Assembly (NCBI RefSeq): GCF_050587365.1
Contig: NZ_JBOBFV010000001.1
Span: 558,001 to 622,000 of the forward strand
Length of the DNA stretch: 64,000 nt
Origin: Plantibacter auratus
Lineage (GTDB): Bacteria > Actinomycetota > Actinomycetes > Actinomycetales > Microbacteriaceae
Direction: 5' to 3'
Below the pieces are notes generated by a model, which did no database searches, was not told the DNA's origin, and saw only the letters and a program-made list of their open reading frames with translations. This document shows positions 7,993 through 16,897 of this stretch, piece after piece. The stretch's first letter is position 1; each line of letters opens with the position of its first letter. The position numbers and the translations under genes are program-made.

Positions 7993-7998
7993 AGCATA
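7993..7998 (-). promoter_or_regulatory. -10 box of the leuA transcript
   Basis: Minus-strand TATGCT, 6 bases before the leader peptide GTG. A weak -35-like CTGATC is 18 bases upstream, inside the 3' end of the next gene. Confidence 0.5.
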
Positions 7999-8018
7999 GC
8001 ACTCCCCCGCGCGGCCGA

Positions 8019-10544
8019 TCAGGTGACCAACGAGGCGAGGTCTCGCACGGACACGTCCGGGAGGTACGCGCGCCCGACCGCGATGCCGATCGCCGGCAGG
8101 GTCAGCGGGTCCGCGTAGCCGAGGACGAGCGGACGCTCCTCCGGCTGGAACTTCCCCTTGAAGGCGAGGAGCGAGCGGAACCCGTACACGGGTTCGAGCA
8201 CGTTCCCGAGGTAGGTCAGGACGCGGTCGATCCCGTCCGTCTCCGGCTGCTCGGTGCTCCTCGAGCGGGCGAGTGGGGCCCCGGAGAGGCTCATCTCCTC
8301 GATGCCGTCCTCCTTGAACCGAGCGGCGGCCTCGGCGATGAGGAACTCCATGACGCCGTTCATGCCGTCCGTCCGACGCCGCATGAAGTCGAGGGTCCAA
8401 CCGACCAGCTCACCATCGCGCCGCACCGGGAGCCAGCTTGTGACGCCGTGCAGCCGTCCTTGCTCGTCGACCGCGAGCAGGAGCCGGACCTCCTCGTCGA
8501 CGAGCTCATCGATCCCGCCGAGGGTGAACCCCATCTCGGGCAGCTTCCGCTCGGCGACCCACTCCTCGGAGATCTCGGCGATCTGCGCCGCGAGCCCGAC
8601 GCCGAGCGCCCCGTAGGTGGACCAGACGGCGGTGATCCCCGCACGGTCGGCTCTGTTGACGGAGGACCTGATGTCCTGCCAGCGTTTGCCGACCATGCTC
8701 CATCCCTGCGGGTGCAGGACCGTCTCCTCGGCGACCTGGACGGTGCGCCAACCGATCCGGTGGAGGGCTCCTGCGGTCTGCTCGTCCACGCTGTACAACG
8801 CCACCGTCAGGCCCGAGTCCTCGCAGTGCTCGATGAACCGCTCGAGGACCCCCTGCTCGTGGCGGTCCCTCCCGAAGAAGCCGCCCGTCGTGACTGCGAC
8901 CCCCGCAACGATCCGGTAGGCGACACCGGCGCTGCGCTGTGGGTCGAACCAGGTGAGGTTGCCCGGCCAGGTGGCCATGTGCCCGATGGAGTCGCTGCCC
9001 TCGGCCAGGAGCTCGCGCAGGCGGCGCTCGTCGGCCGGCGCGATGGCGTTCGCGACCCGGCTCAGCGGCCAGACCGCGCCGAGCAGGATGATGCTCCACC
9101 AGACGGGTCCGACGGCGTGGAACACCACACCGGTGAGCGGCGCGACCGGCACGAAGCCCGGAAGGACGTTCCGCAGGTACGCGGCGGGGACGAAACGCTC
9201 CGGCGCCGCACGGAGGACCTCCCACACGTCGGGCCTCGGCGAGAATCCTCCGGGTTGCAGCAGGGCGACGACCACGAAGAGCGCGGCGAGCACGACCCAC
9301 GACGCGCCGACCAGGGCGAGGTACCCCCAGGCACTGCGCCGGGTGGCCCGCACGGGGAACCCACGACGGAGCACGACCAGGAGCGCCGCCACGACGAGCG
9401 GGAGCAGGATCGCCGCCCACAGCGCGATCGCGATCTCGACGGACCGCTGCTGCGCGCCGTGTCCCGTCCCGAGCAACGACGAGGGGTGTCCCGTCGGGTG
9501 GAGTCGCACGCCCGCCCCGAGCGACAGCGCACTCAGGACGGCGAAGGACACCATGATCGACGTGGCGAACCAGACCGCGAAGCGTCTGCCGCGGAGCAAG
9601 CCCCAGGCTGCGAAGAGCAGGGCGATCATGGGGACCACCGACAGGAGCACCGCTCCGAAGCCGTCGACGCGCACCAGCGTGAGGTCGCGCAGGCACTGTG
9701 CTGACACGCCGACCGTGCGGCATTGGCCGATGACCCGTCCGGCGTCCGGGATGTTCTGTTCGAGCAGGAGCACGAGCGGCGCGAGCGGACCGAGGTGCCG
9801 GCCGGACAGGAAGGTGATGAGCGGTCCGACGCCCATCATCGCGACGACGGACGCCAGGAGCACCCGGGTCTCGTGGTGCGAGCTCCGCACGCGTCGCACC
9901 GACGGGGTGGCCCCGGCGAGCACGATCCCGAGCAGGACGCCGACCAGCGCTGCGAACAGTCGTGCGAGATCCTGCGGGAGCCCCGAGTACAGCAGCACGA
10001 TCAGGGCACCGACGACGACGAACGCGCGGATCCGTCGACGCCAGAGCGGCCCGTGGAACGCACTCGACGCGGCGAGGGCGCCGAGCGCGCCGGCCACCGG
10101 GTCGAACGCCACGATGCGGGCGACCTCGCCGCTCCAGAACTCGCCGCCGAGGGTGCCGAGGAGTTGGAGCCCGATGGCGAGCGCGTTCCCGGCGACCGCG
10201 GTCACCAGCACCGCCAGGAGCGTCTTGGCGGCGCCGAACCGTCGCTCGGCGAGCACCAGTGCGGGGACGCCGATCAGCAGGAAGGCGAGGAGCCCGAGCA
10301 CCCCGTCGGTTCCCAGGGCACCGGTCAGGAGCGCCCACCAGTGTCCGTCGACCACGACCTGCTCGTACCCCACGCCGGCCGCCTCACGGATCGCCGACCG
10401 CCAGGCCGGCGTCGCCACCGGCGGCGTCCGCCACACGAACGCACTGACCACGAACACCAGCGCCGTGATCCCGATGCTCATCGGCACCGACCGGAGCACG
10501 CCGGTCACGAGTCGACCGAACGGCGTCGCCCTCCCCGCGCGCAT
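8019..10544 (-). CDS. MprF-like aminoacyl-lipid synthase with N-terminal membrane domain
   Basis: Predicted membrane enzyme of 841 residues that transfers an amino acid from aminoacyl-tRNA to a membrane lipid such as phosphatidylglycerol, lowering the negative charge of the cell surface. The C-terminal third (about 545-830) is a DUF2156/LPG_synthase_C domain, recognisable by GKRWQDIRSSVNRADRAGI, WTLDFMRRR and the GNVLEPVYGFRSLLAFKGKF end. The N-terminal half holds roughly ten or more hydrophobic helices; the first six, including VVDGHWWALLTGAL, look like a rhomboid-like fold rather than the usual MprF flippase. The ATG shares one base with the stop of the upstream esterase gene (TGATG), so the two are translationally coupled. 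The amino acid and lipid used are unknown. Confidence 0.82.
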   Translation of the reverse strand: MRAGRATPFGRLVTGVLRSVPMSIGITALVFVVSAFVWRTPPVATPAWRSAIREAAGVGYEQVVVDGHWWALLTGALGTDGVLGLLAFLLIGVPALVLAERRFGAAKTLLAVLVTAVAGNALAIGLQLLGTLGGEFWSGEVARIVAFDPVAGALGALAASSAFHGPLWRRRIRAFVVVGALIVLLYSGLPQDLARLFAALVGVLLGIVLAGATPSVRRVRSSHHETRVLLASVVAMMGVGPLITFLSGRHLGPLAPLVLLLEQNIPDAGRVIGQCRTVGVSAQCLRDLTLVRVDGFGAVLLSVVPMIALLFAAWGLLRGRRFAVWFATSIMVSFAVLSALSLGAGVRLHPTGHPSSLLGTGHGAQQRSVEIAIALWAAILLPLVVAALLVVLRRGFPVRATRRSAWGYLALVGASWVVLAALFVVVALLQPGGFSPRPDVWEVLRAAPERFVPAAYLRNVLPGFVPVAPLTGVVFHAVGPVWWSIILLGAVWPLSRVANAIAPADERRLRELLAEGSDSIGHMATWPGNLTWFDPQRSAGVAYRIVAGVAVTTGGFFGRDRHEQGVLERFIEHCEDSGLTVALYSVDEQTAGALHRIGWRTVQVAEETVLHPQGWSMVGKRWQDIRSSVNRADRAGITAVWSTYGALGVGLAAQIAEISEEWVAERKLPEMGFTLGGIDELVDEEVRLLLAVDEQGRLHGVTSWLPVRRDGELVGWTLDFMRRRTDGMNGVMEFLIAEAAARFKEDGIEEMSLSGAPLARSRSTEQPETDGIDRVLTYLGNVLEPVYGFRSLLAFKGKFQPEERPLVLGYADPLTLPAIGIAVGRAYLPDVSVRDLASLVT

Positions 10545-11815
10545 CAGGCGAGCCCGAATCGTGCGGCGATCACGGGGAGCGCTCGGTCGAACACCGTGTG
10601 GACGGTGTGCCAGTCGTGCGCCGTGCCGTCGGAGACGAAGGTCGTCGTCCGCATGCCGGCAGCCGAGGCCATCGCGGCGACCCGCCGGACGCCGGGACCG
10701 TAGCGGCTGTCGTCACTGCCGTAGCCGAAGACGCCGACGGTGTCCGCGTACGGGGTGTGTGCGGCGAGGATCGCGGAGGGGGCCGCGGCCTCGTACGCCG
10801 TCGCCGACCCGCCGAAGCCCTGTGCGATCGTCGTCGGTCCGATGGACGGGACGACCTCCCCCGAGATGTCGAGGATGCCGCCGTAGCGTTCGGGGTGCGC
10901 GGCGCCGAGCTGGATGGAACAGGTCCCGCCCTGCGAGAACCCGGCGATGAACCAGTCCGTCCGCGATGCGGACACCGGGAGGTGCGCCGAGATCCACGCG
11001 GGGACGTCGACCGTGAGGTACGTCGCCGAGTTGCCGAGCGGCCCGTCGACGCACATCGGGTTGTGGTCCGGAGCGCCGAGCTGATCAGGCACGACCACGA
11101 TCGGAGCGAGACCCGCATGCGAGGCGGCGAAGCGGTCGAGGATCCCGGCGATCCCAGCCGACGCGAACAGGTCTGCAGGCTCTCCCGGCTGACCGCTGAA
11201 CGCTTCGATGACCGGCAGTGCCGGCGGGTGTGCGGTCAGGGCGGCCGGTGGCAGGTAGACGAGCGCGTCCCGGTGGGCGAACCCGGAGGTCGTCGCCGGG
11301 ATGTCCACGTGTTCGACCCGCCCGCCGCTCGGCAGGTCGGCGGGTCGCTGCCACGACGTGGTCGTCCCCCGCGCGGCAGGCAGGGCCGAGAACGACTGGT
11401 ACGGGCTGATCCCCAACGCCGCCCGTACCGTCGCGAACTCACCGAAGTCCTGGTTCACGCCGATCGCCCCGATGAGCAGGAACGCGGGGATGGCGAGGCT
11501 CGCCACGACGACCCGCCACGCCCGGGTCCGCACGATCGCCGCGATCGCGAGGGCGGCACCGGCGAACCCGACCGCCGCCCACGCACGGGTGACCGGCGTC
11601 AGTTCGATCCCGAAGACGTCGAGCACGTCACCGAGCAACCAGGCCGTGGCATAGGCGAGGAGCGCCCCACCGCTCGCCACGAGCAGCATCGTCAGCCAGC
11701 CGCGAACCGTTCGGCGCCCGGTCAACAGGATGATCGCCAGGAGGACGGCGGCACCGCCGACCCAGACGAGGAGCTCCGGACGATCCAGCCTGATGGCCAG
11801 TAACCAGTCGAACAC
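10544..11815 (-). CDS. Membrane-anchored alpha/beta-hydrolase (esterase family)
   Basis: 423-residue protein with four hydrophobic helices at about 15-32, 38-60, 78-96 and 101-120, then an extracytoplasmic esterase D/antigen 85-like hydrolase domain. The nucleophile elbow GFSQGG places Ser294; an acidic residue near GYGSDDSRYG (about 369) and His400 or His403 in AHDWHTVH complete a likely triad. The GTG at 11815 has AAGGAG 5 bases upstream. It overlaps the MprF-like gene by one base. In Corynebacterium and some other bacteria an esterase encoded beside an aminoacyl-lipid synthase removes the amino acid again, so this could be such a hydrolase; that role is inferred from context only. Confidence 0.8.
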   Translation of the reverse strand: MFDWLLAIRLDRPELLVWVGGAAVLLAIILLTGRRTVRGWLTMLLVASGGALLAYATAWLLGDVLDVFGIELTPVTRAWAAVGFAGAALAIAAIVRTRAWRVVVASLAIPAFLLIGAIGVNQDFGEFATVRAALGISPYQSFSALPAARGTTTSWQRPADLPSGGRVEHVDIPATTSGFAHRDALVYLPPAALTAHPPALPVIEAFSGQPGEPADLFASAGIAGILDRFAASHAGLAPIVVVPDQLGAPDHNPMCVDGPLGNSATYLTVDVPAWISAHLPVSASRTDWFIAGFSQGGTCSIQLGAAHPERYGGILDISGEVVPSIGPTTIAQGFGGSATAYEAAAPSAILAAHTPYADTVGVFGYGSDDSRYGPGVRRVAAMASAAGMRTTTFVSDGTAHDWHTVHTVFDRALPVIAARFGLA

Positions 11816-11940
11816 TCGGACTCCTTCTCGCGACCCCGAGGACCAGTATGTCCGCGCGCTCGCGAGCCTGTCGGCCAGATGACGGGTTCCACAGCGGGCC
11901 CAAAGCAGACATGCAAGTCACGTTCAGGTAACGGAGACCA

Positions 11941-11960
11941 CCCGCGCGGATCCGCACGGG
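11941..11960. terminator. Near-perfect palindrome downstream of era
   Basis: CCCGCGCGGATCCGCACGGG is a 20-base palindrome with one G-T type mismatch, about 30 bases after the era stop. It could terminate the hrcA-era operon, but it has no loop and no U tract. Confidence 0.35.
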
Positions 11961-11991
11961 CCCACAGCGCCGACGGTCGACCGCATCCGGG

Positions 11992-12900
11992 TCAGAATCC
12001 CAGGCGACCGAGCAGTTTCGGGTCGCGCTGCCAATCCTTCGCGACCTTGACGCGGATGGAGAGGAAGACCCTCGATCCGACGAGTGGCTCGATCCCGGCG
12101 CGGGCCCGGGCCCCGACGTCGCGGAGCCTGGAGCCGCCCTTCCCGATGATGATCGCCTTCTGGCTGTCGCGCTCCACGAACACGTTCGCGTAGATGTCGA
12201 GCAGGTCGGTCCCCTCGCGCGGGATCATGTCATCGATGGTCACGGCGAGCGAGTGGGGCAGCTCGTCCTGCACGCCCTCGAGTGCGGCTTCACGGATGAG
12301 CTCCGACACGCGGTCGACGACCGTCTCGTCCGTGGTGGCCTCGGCCGGGTAGAGGCGTTCCGAGAGCGGCATGAGCTTCGTCACCTCGGTGACGAGGATG
12401 TCGAGCTGGTCGTCGGTCACCGCGGACAGCGGGATGACGGCGTCCCAGTCCCGGAGCTCCGAGATCGCGAGCAGCTGCTCGGCGATCGTCGTCCGGCTGG
12501 CGGTGTCGGTCTTCGTGACGATCGCCACCTTCTTGGCGCGCGGGAAGCCGTCGAGCGACTCGTTGATGAAGCGGTCGCCGGGCCCGAGCTTCTCGTTGGC
12601 GGGGATGCAGAACCCGATGACGTCGACGTCGGAGAGGGTTGACTGCACGAGATCGTTCAGCCGCTGGCCGAGCAGGGTGCGCGGCCGGTGGATGCCGGGG
12701 GTGTCGACGACGATGAGTTGGCCGTGGTCGCGATGCACGACTCCGCGGATCGCGCGACGCGTGGTCTGCGGCTTCGAGCTCGTGATCGCGACCTTCTCAC
12801 CGACGAGGGCGTTGGTCAGCGTGGACTTGCCGACGTTCGGACGCCCGACGAAGGACACGAACCCCGCTCGGAAGTCGGACGGAGGGGTGGTGTCGTTCAT
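11992..12900 (-). CDS. era: GTPase Era
   Basis: GTPase that binds the 3' end of 16S rRNA and checks 30S subunit maturation. It is 302 residues with G1 GRPNVGKST starting at residue 19, G3 DTPGIH, G4 TKTD and a C-terminal KH domain (ERDSQKAIIIGKGGSRLRDVG). All hallmark motifs are intact and the length is normal. The ATG overlaps the CorC-family stop (ATGA), and era is the last gene of the hrcA operon. The adjoining ybeY encodes the 16S-maturation endonuclease that works with Era, so the pairing is functional. Confidence 0.97.
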   Translation of the reverse strand: MNDTTPPSDFRAGFVSFVGRPNVGKSTLTNALVGEKVAITSSKPQTTRRAIRGVVHRDHGQLIVVDTPGIHRPRTLLGQRLNDLVQSTLSDVDVIGFCIPANEKLGPGDRFINESLDGFPRAKKVAIVTKTDTASRTTIAEQLLAISELRDWDAVIPLSAVTDDQLDILVTEVTKLMPLSERLYPAEATTDETVVDRVSELIREAALEGVQDELPHSLAVTIDDMIPREGTDLLDIYANVFVERDSQKAIIIGKGGSRLRDVGARARAGIEPLVGSRVFLSIRVKVAKDWQRDPKLLGRLGF

Positions 12901-14201
12901 GGGTGCTCCCGGTGGTCGTTGGACGCCTGCTGGGCGTCCTGCAGCTGGTCGTCGCGCTGGGCGATGACGGTGAGGATGCGTCCCCGCCGCCCCTCGACGC
13001 GCTCGGCGGTGAGTTCGAGGCCGTTGGTCGACACCGTCGATCCGACGACGGGCAGCCGACCGAGGGCCTTCGCCAGGAGGCCGCCGACGGAGTCGACGTC
13101 GTCGTCGTCGAGTTCGAGGCCGAACAACTCCCCCAGCTCGTCGACCGGCAGGCGGGCGTCGACCCGGAACCGTCCGTCGTGCAGGTCGGTGATCTCGGGG
13201 GTGTCGGTGTCGTACTCGTCGGAGATGTCGCCGACGAGTTCCTCGATGAGGTCCTCGAGGGTGACGAGACCCGAGATGCCGCCGTATTCGTCGACGACCA
13301 TCGCGATGTGGTTGGACTCCTTCTGCATCTGCTGCAGGAGCGAATCGGCCTTCTTGGACTCGGGGACGAAGCTCGCCGGCCGCAGGAGCGGCTCGATCGA
13401 GCCCACCTCGGTGACGCCGTCACCACCGAACATCGCTCGCACCAGGTCCTTCAGGTACAGGATGCCGACCAGGTCGTCGATGTCGCCGTCGCTGACGGGC
13501 GCCCGCGAGATCCCCGTCTCCAGGAACACCTCGAGCGCCTCGCGGACGCTGAGATCGCGCTGCAGACTCACGAGGTCGGTGCGCGGGATCATCACCTCGC
13601 GGACGAGCGTCTCGTTGAACTCGAAGATCGAGTGGATGAGCTCGCGGTCGTCCTCTTCGAGGACCGAGTGCGCGGCCGCCTCGTCGACCATGCTCAGCAG
13701 TTGCTCCTCCGAGGTGAAGGAGACCGAACGGGGCAGCCCCGGGGTCACCCGGTTGCCCAGGGAGACGAGGACGTTCGCGACCGGGCCGAGGACCACGCGT
13801 GCGGCACGGATGGCGGGGGCACTGAAGCGCAGCACTCCACTCGCGTGGGTCCGTCCGACGCCTCGCGGGCTCGCACCGACGAGCACGAACGAGGTGCCGG
13901 TCATGATGACGACCGCGAGGACGAGGACGAGCCACAACTCGTCGATCGACGAGGCCAGCGCGAGGGTGACGAGGACGGCGGCCGTGGTCTCGGCCAGGAT
14001 CCGGATGAAGTTGATCGCGTTGACGTGCGCACCCGGATCGGCTGCGATGGCGCGGAGCGCGGATCCCGAGCGGGCGCCCTCTGCGAGGTCGAGGATGTCC
14101 GCACCCGACTGGACGCCGATCGCGGCGTCGGCTGCGGCCATCAGACCCGCGAACGCGACGAGCAGGAACGCGACGATGACGAAGACGGCGACGAGGGACA
14201 T
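12897..14201 (-). CDS. CorC/HlyC-family membrane protein with CBS domains
   Basis: Hemolysin C/CorC-type protein of 434 residues: an N-terminal CNNM/DUF21 transmembrane domain (about 1-150), a tandem CBS pair (about 200-330, with REVMIPRTDLVSLQ at its start) and a C-terminal CorC_HlyC domain (from about 345, DGRFRVDARLPVDELGELF). Relatives transport or regulate magnesium and cobalt. It is encoded between ybeY and era in most Actinobacteria, and here it overlaps both (TGATG with ybeY, ATGA with era). The name hemolysin found in databases is historical. The direction of ion movement cannot be told from the sequence. Confidence 0.92.
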   Translation of the reverse strand: MSLVAVFVIVAFLLVAFAGLMAAADAAIGVQSGADILDLAEGARSGSALRAIAADPGAHVNAINFIRILAETTAAVLVTLALASSIDELWLVLVLAVVIMTGTSFVLVGASPRGVGRTHASGVLRFSAPAIRAARVVLGPVANVLVSLGNRVTPGLPRSVSFTSEEQLLSMVDEAAAHSVLEEDDRELIHSIFEFNETLVREVMIPRTDLVSLQRDLSVREALEVFLETGISRAPVSDGDIDDLVGILYLKDLVRAMFGGDGVTEVGSIEPLLRPASFVPESKKADSLLQQMQKESNHIAMVVDEYGGISGLVTLEDLIEELVGDISDEYDTDTPEITDLHDGRFRVDARLPVDELGELFGLELDDDDVDSVGGLLAKALGRLPVVGSTVSTNGLELTAERVEGRRGRILTVIAQRDDQLQDAQQASNDHREHP

Positions 14202-14668
14202 CAGCTGCTGCGTCGTCTCTCCTGGAGCGCGAAGGCGAGGAGGATGTCCCGCTGGATGCCGAACATCTCCTTCTCCTCATCGGGCTCCGCGTGGTCGTAC
14301 CCGAGCAGGTGGAGCACACCGTGGCAGGTGAGGAGCTGGAGTTCGTCCATCGTCGAGTGCTTCGCGGCGGCCGCCTGCGTCTCGGCGACCTGCGGGCAGA
14401 GCACGATGTCGCCGAGCAGCCCGGGCGGCGTCGGGTTCTCCTCGGTGCCGGGACGGAGCTCGTCCATGGGGAAGCTCAGGACGTCCGTCGGTCCGGGCTC
14501 GTCCATCCACTGGACGTGCAACTGCTCCATGGCGCCCTCGTCGACCAGGACGATGGCGAGCTCGGCATCAGGGCTCACGTGCATCGCGTCGAGCGCGAAC
14601 GACGCCAGGGCGAGGATGCGCGATTCGTCGACGGCGACGCCTGACTCGTTGTTGATCTCGATGGTCAT
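14201..14668 (-). CDS. ybeY: Endoribonuclease YbeY
   Basis: Single-strand-specific metallo-endoribonuclease needed for 16S rRNA 3'-end maturation and ribosome quality control. The 155-residue protein carries the zinc site HGVLHLLGYDH with His116, His120 and His126. The start ATG overlaps the phoH stop (ATGA) and its own stop shares one base with the next gene. The phoH-ybeY-corC-era order is the widespread one. Confidence 0.96.
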   Translation of the reverse strand: MTIEINNESGVAVDESRILALASFALDAMHVSPDAELAIVLVDEGAMEQLHVQWMDEPGPTDVLSFPMDELRPGTEENPTPPGLLGDIVLCPQVAETQAAAAKHSTMDELQLLTCHGVLHLLGYDHAEPDEEKEMFGIQRDILLAFALQERRRSS

Positions 14669-15768
14669 GAGCGTCCTCGCTTCGGCTGGTGGTCTCTGGC
14701 TGCGCCGCGACGCTCGGCACGGTTGGCGAACTCGGCGGCCTGCTCGCGCTCGAACCGCTGCGCCTGTCGGACGGCGTCGTACTCGCCGTAGGCGTCGACG
14801 ATCCGACCGACGAGGGTGTGGCGGACGACGTCCTCGCTCGTGAGGTGGGCGAAGTGGATGTCGTCGACGTCCTTGAGCACGCGGGTGACGAGTCGCAGAC
14901 CGGACGCACCGGTCGGCAGGTCGATCTGCGTGACGTCGCCGGTCACGACGATCTTGGACCCGAACCCGAGCCGAGTGAGGAACATCTTCATCTGCTCGGG
15001 CGTGGTGTTCTGCGCCTCGTCGAGGACGATGAACGAGTCGTTGAGGGTCCGGCCACGCATGTAGGCGAGCGGTGCGACCTCGATCGTGCCGGCCGCGAGC
15101 AGCTTCGGGACGATCTCCGGGTCCATCATCTCGTTGAGCGCGTCGTAGAGCGGACGCAGGTACGGGTCGATCTTGTCCGTCAGCGTGCCCGGGAGGTACC
15201 CGAGTCGCTCACCGGCCTCGACGGCCGGGCGCGTCAGGATGATCCGGTTGACCTCCTTGCGCTGCAAGGCCTGCACGGCCTTCGCCATCGCGAGGTAGGT
15301 CTTGCCGGTACCGGCCGGGCCGATGCCGAACACGATCGTGTTCTCGTCGATCGCGTCGACGTACGCCCGCTGCCCGACGGTCTTCGCCTTGATCGTCTTC
15401 CCACGCGAGGTGAGGATGACCTGCCCGAGCACCTCCGACGGGGAGGCCGAGCCGTCCTGCCCGAGCATGCGGGCGGAGGTGCTGACCTCCGCCGGCCCCG
15501 GGTCGTGTCCTTCTCGGACCATGGTGATGAGTTCCTCTACGAGTCGTCTGGCGGCGTCGGCCTGCGGCGCCGGGCCGGTGATGGTGATCTCATTGCCGCG
15601 CACGTGCACCGAGACACCGGGGTGTTCGCGCTCGACGGTCGTCAGGAGGCGGTCCTGTGGGCCGAGGAGACGGACCATGGCGAGCCCGTCCACCAGGAGG
15701 ACGTGCTCGACCTCCTCCGTCCGCGCAGCGGCGGGTCGGTCTGGGTTCGAGGACTCAGGCTCCGCCAA
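14665..15768 (-). CDS. phoH: PhoH-family ATPase
   Basis: Cytoplasmic P-loop ATPase of the PhoH family, 367 residues. Visible features are Walker A GPAGTGKTYLAMA, Walker B SFIVLDEAQN, the motor motif VVTGDVTQIDLP, and a KH-like RNA-binding segment in the first 90 residues (VRGNEITITGPAPQADAARRLVE). The role is linked to RNA handling together with YbeY. I set the start at the TTG at 15768 because AGGAGG lies 7 bases upstream and the frame then reads AEPESSNPD; this start is inside the 3' end of the HIT gene (14-base overlap). Longer in-frame alternatives would run through the HIT gene and are not credible. Confidence 0.92.
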   Translation of the reverse strand: MAEPESSNPDRPAAARTEEVEHVLLVDGLAMVRLLGPQDRLLTTVEREHPGVSVHVRGNEITITGPAPQADAARRLVEELITMVREGHDPGPAEVSTSARMLGQDGSASPSEVLGQVILTSRGKTIKAKTVGQRAYVDAIDENTIVFGIGPAGTGKTYLAMAKAVQALQRKEVNRIILTRPAVEAGERLGYLPGTLTDKIDPYLRPLYDALNEMMDPEIVPKLLAAGTIEVAPLAYMRGRTLNDSFIVLDEAQNTTPEQMKMFLTRLGFGSKIVVTGDVTQIDLPTGASGLRLVTRVLKDVDDIHFAHLTSEDVVRHTLVGRIVDAYGEYDAVRQAQRFEREQAAEFANRAERRGAARDHQPKRGRS

Positions 15769-16108
15769 GGGTGCCCTCCTGCAGGGAACCGCCGAGGACA
15801 TGCGCGTGCACGTGGAAGACCGTCTGCCCGGCGGACTCGCCGGTGTTGAAGACGAGTCGGAACTCGCCACCCGTGTGCTCCTTCGCAAGCGACGACGCCA
15901 CCTCGACCATCTCAGCGAGCAAGGAGGGGTCGCCAGCGGCCAACTCCACGACGTCGCGGTACTCGGCGGTCTTCGGGACGACGAGGAGGTGCACGGGCGC
16001 CTGCGGTGCGATGTCGGCGAACGCGATCACCCGATCGGTCTCGGCGAGGAGGGTCGTCGGGATCTCCCCCGACACGATGCGGCTGAATACCGACGGTGCT
16101 TCACTCAT
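15755..16108 (-). CDS. HIT-family nucleotide-binding protein
   Basis: Histidine triad hydrolase of 117 residues, HinT-like: it probably cleaves nucleoside phosphoramidates or AMP-lysine type substrates. The sequence starts SVFSRIVSGEIPTTLLAETDRVIAF, and the catalytic triad motif is QTVFHVHAHVLGG close to the C-terminus. The ATG at 16108 gives the usual short lead. It lies between rsmE and phoH in the operon and its end overlaps the phoH start and Shine-Dalgarno region. Confidence 0.94.
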   Translation of the reverse strand: MSEAPSVFSRIVSGEIPTTLLAETDRVIAFADIAPQAPVHLLVVPKTAEYRDVVELAAGDPSLLAEMVEVASSLAKEHTGGEFRLVFNTGESAGQTVFHVHAHVLGGSLQEGTLGGA

Positions 16109-16158
16109 GTCCACCAGTCTAAGGTTCGTGGCGGCCTCATGCGCGGGCTGGTGGATCG

Positions 16159-16896
16159 TCACCACCGACCGAGCAGCACGTTGAGCGCGGCGATCGCCGC
16201 CGGTCCTGCCGTCGAGGTGCGCAGGACGCCCGAGCCGATCCGGACCTCGACGGCGCCGGCCGCTTCGAGCCGTTCGCGCTCCGCCGGCGAGATGCCGCCC
16301 TCCGGACCGACGACGAGCACGAGTTCCTCGGCGAGCAGGGCCGACGGGTCGAGCTCCGAGAGAGCGAGTGCCGCGCTGGGTTCGAGCACGATGACGGTCC
16401 GGCCGGCGACGATCGACGCGAGTCCGCGGGTGTCGACGACCTCGGCCACCTCGGGGACCCGTGCGCGGATCGACTGCTTCGACGCCTCCCGCACGATGAG
16501 CTGCCAGCGCGCACGGCCCTTGACCGCTTTGTCGCCCTGCCATCTCGAGATGCTGCGCTCGGCGCCCCACGGGACGATCCGGTCGACACCCAGCTCGGTC
16601 GCCGCCTGGATGGCGAGTTCGTCGCGATCACCCTTGGCCAGCGCCTGCACGAGGACGAGCCCGGGACGGTTCTCCGGATGCACCACGACCGATTCGACGC
16701 GGATCTCCAACTCCCCCTGCTCGCTGCGCACGACCGGTCCGGTCGCGATCAGGCCCCGGCCGTTGCCGATCGACGTCGTCTCGCCGACCCGCAGCCGACT
16801 CACGGCGACGGCGTGCTTCGCCTCGGGCCCGCGGAGGGTCACCGAGTCGCCGACACCGGTCGATTCGAGATCCTCACGGAGGTACAGCGAACTCAT
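16159..16896 (-). CDS. rsmE: 16S rRNA (uracil1498-N3)-methyltransferase RsmE
   Basis: SPOUT-class methyltransferase that methylates U1498 in the decoding region of 16S rRNA using S-adenosylmethionine. The 245-residue protein has an N-terminal PUA-like part (LYLREDLESTGVGDSVTLRGPEAKHAV) and the C-terminal trefoil knot with LVVGPEGGISPAERERLEAAG, the SAM-binding signature. I chose the ATG at 16896, one base after the dnaJ stop; a longer in-frame extension lies within dnaJ and adds only arginine/serine-rich sequence. The gene is coupled to dnaJ, as in other actinobacteria. Confidence 0.95.
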   Translation of the reverse strand: MSSLYLREDLESTGVGDSVTLRGPEAKHAVAVSRLRVGETTSIGNGRGLIATGPVVRSEQGELEIRVESVVVHPENRPGLVLVQALAKGDRDELAIQAATELGVDRIVPWGAERSISRWQGDKAVKGRARWQLIVREASKQSIRARVPEVAEVVDTRGLASIVAGRTVIVLEPSAALALSELDPSALLAEELVLVVGPEGGISPAERERLEAAGAVEVRIGSGVLRTSTAGPAAIAALNVLLGRW

Positions 16897-16897
16897 C

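Noticed and set aside
7872..8000. A second small frame starting at the ATG inside TATGCT of the leuA leader and ending across the leuA start.
   Set aside because: Its start coincides with the -10 box, so it would not be on the transcript; it has no leucine run and no known counterpart.
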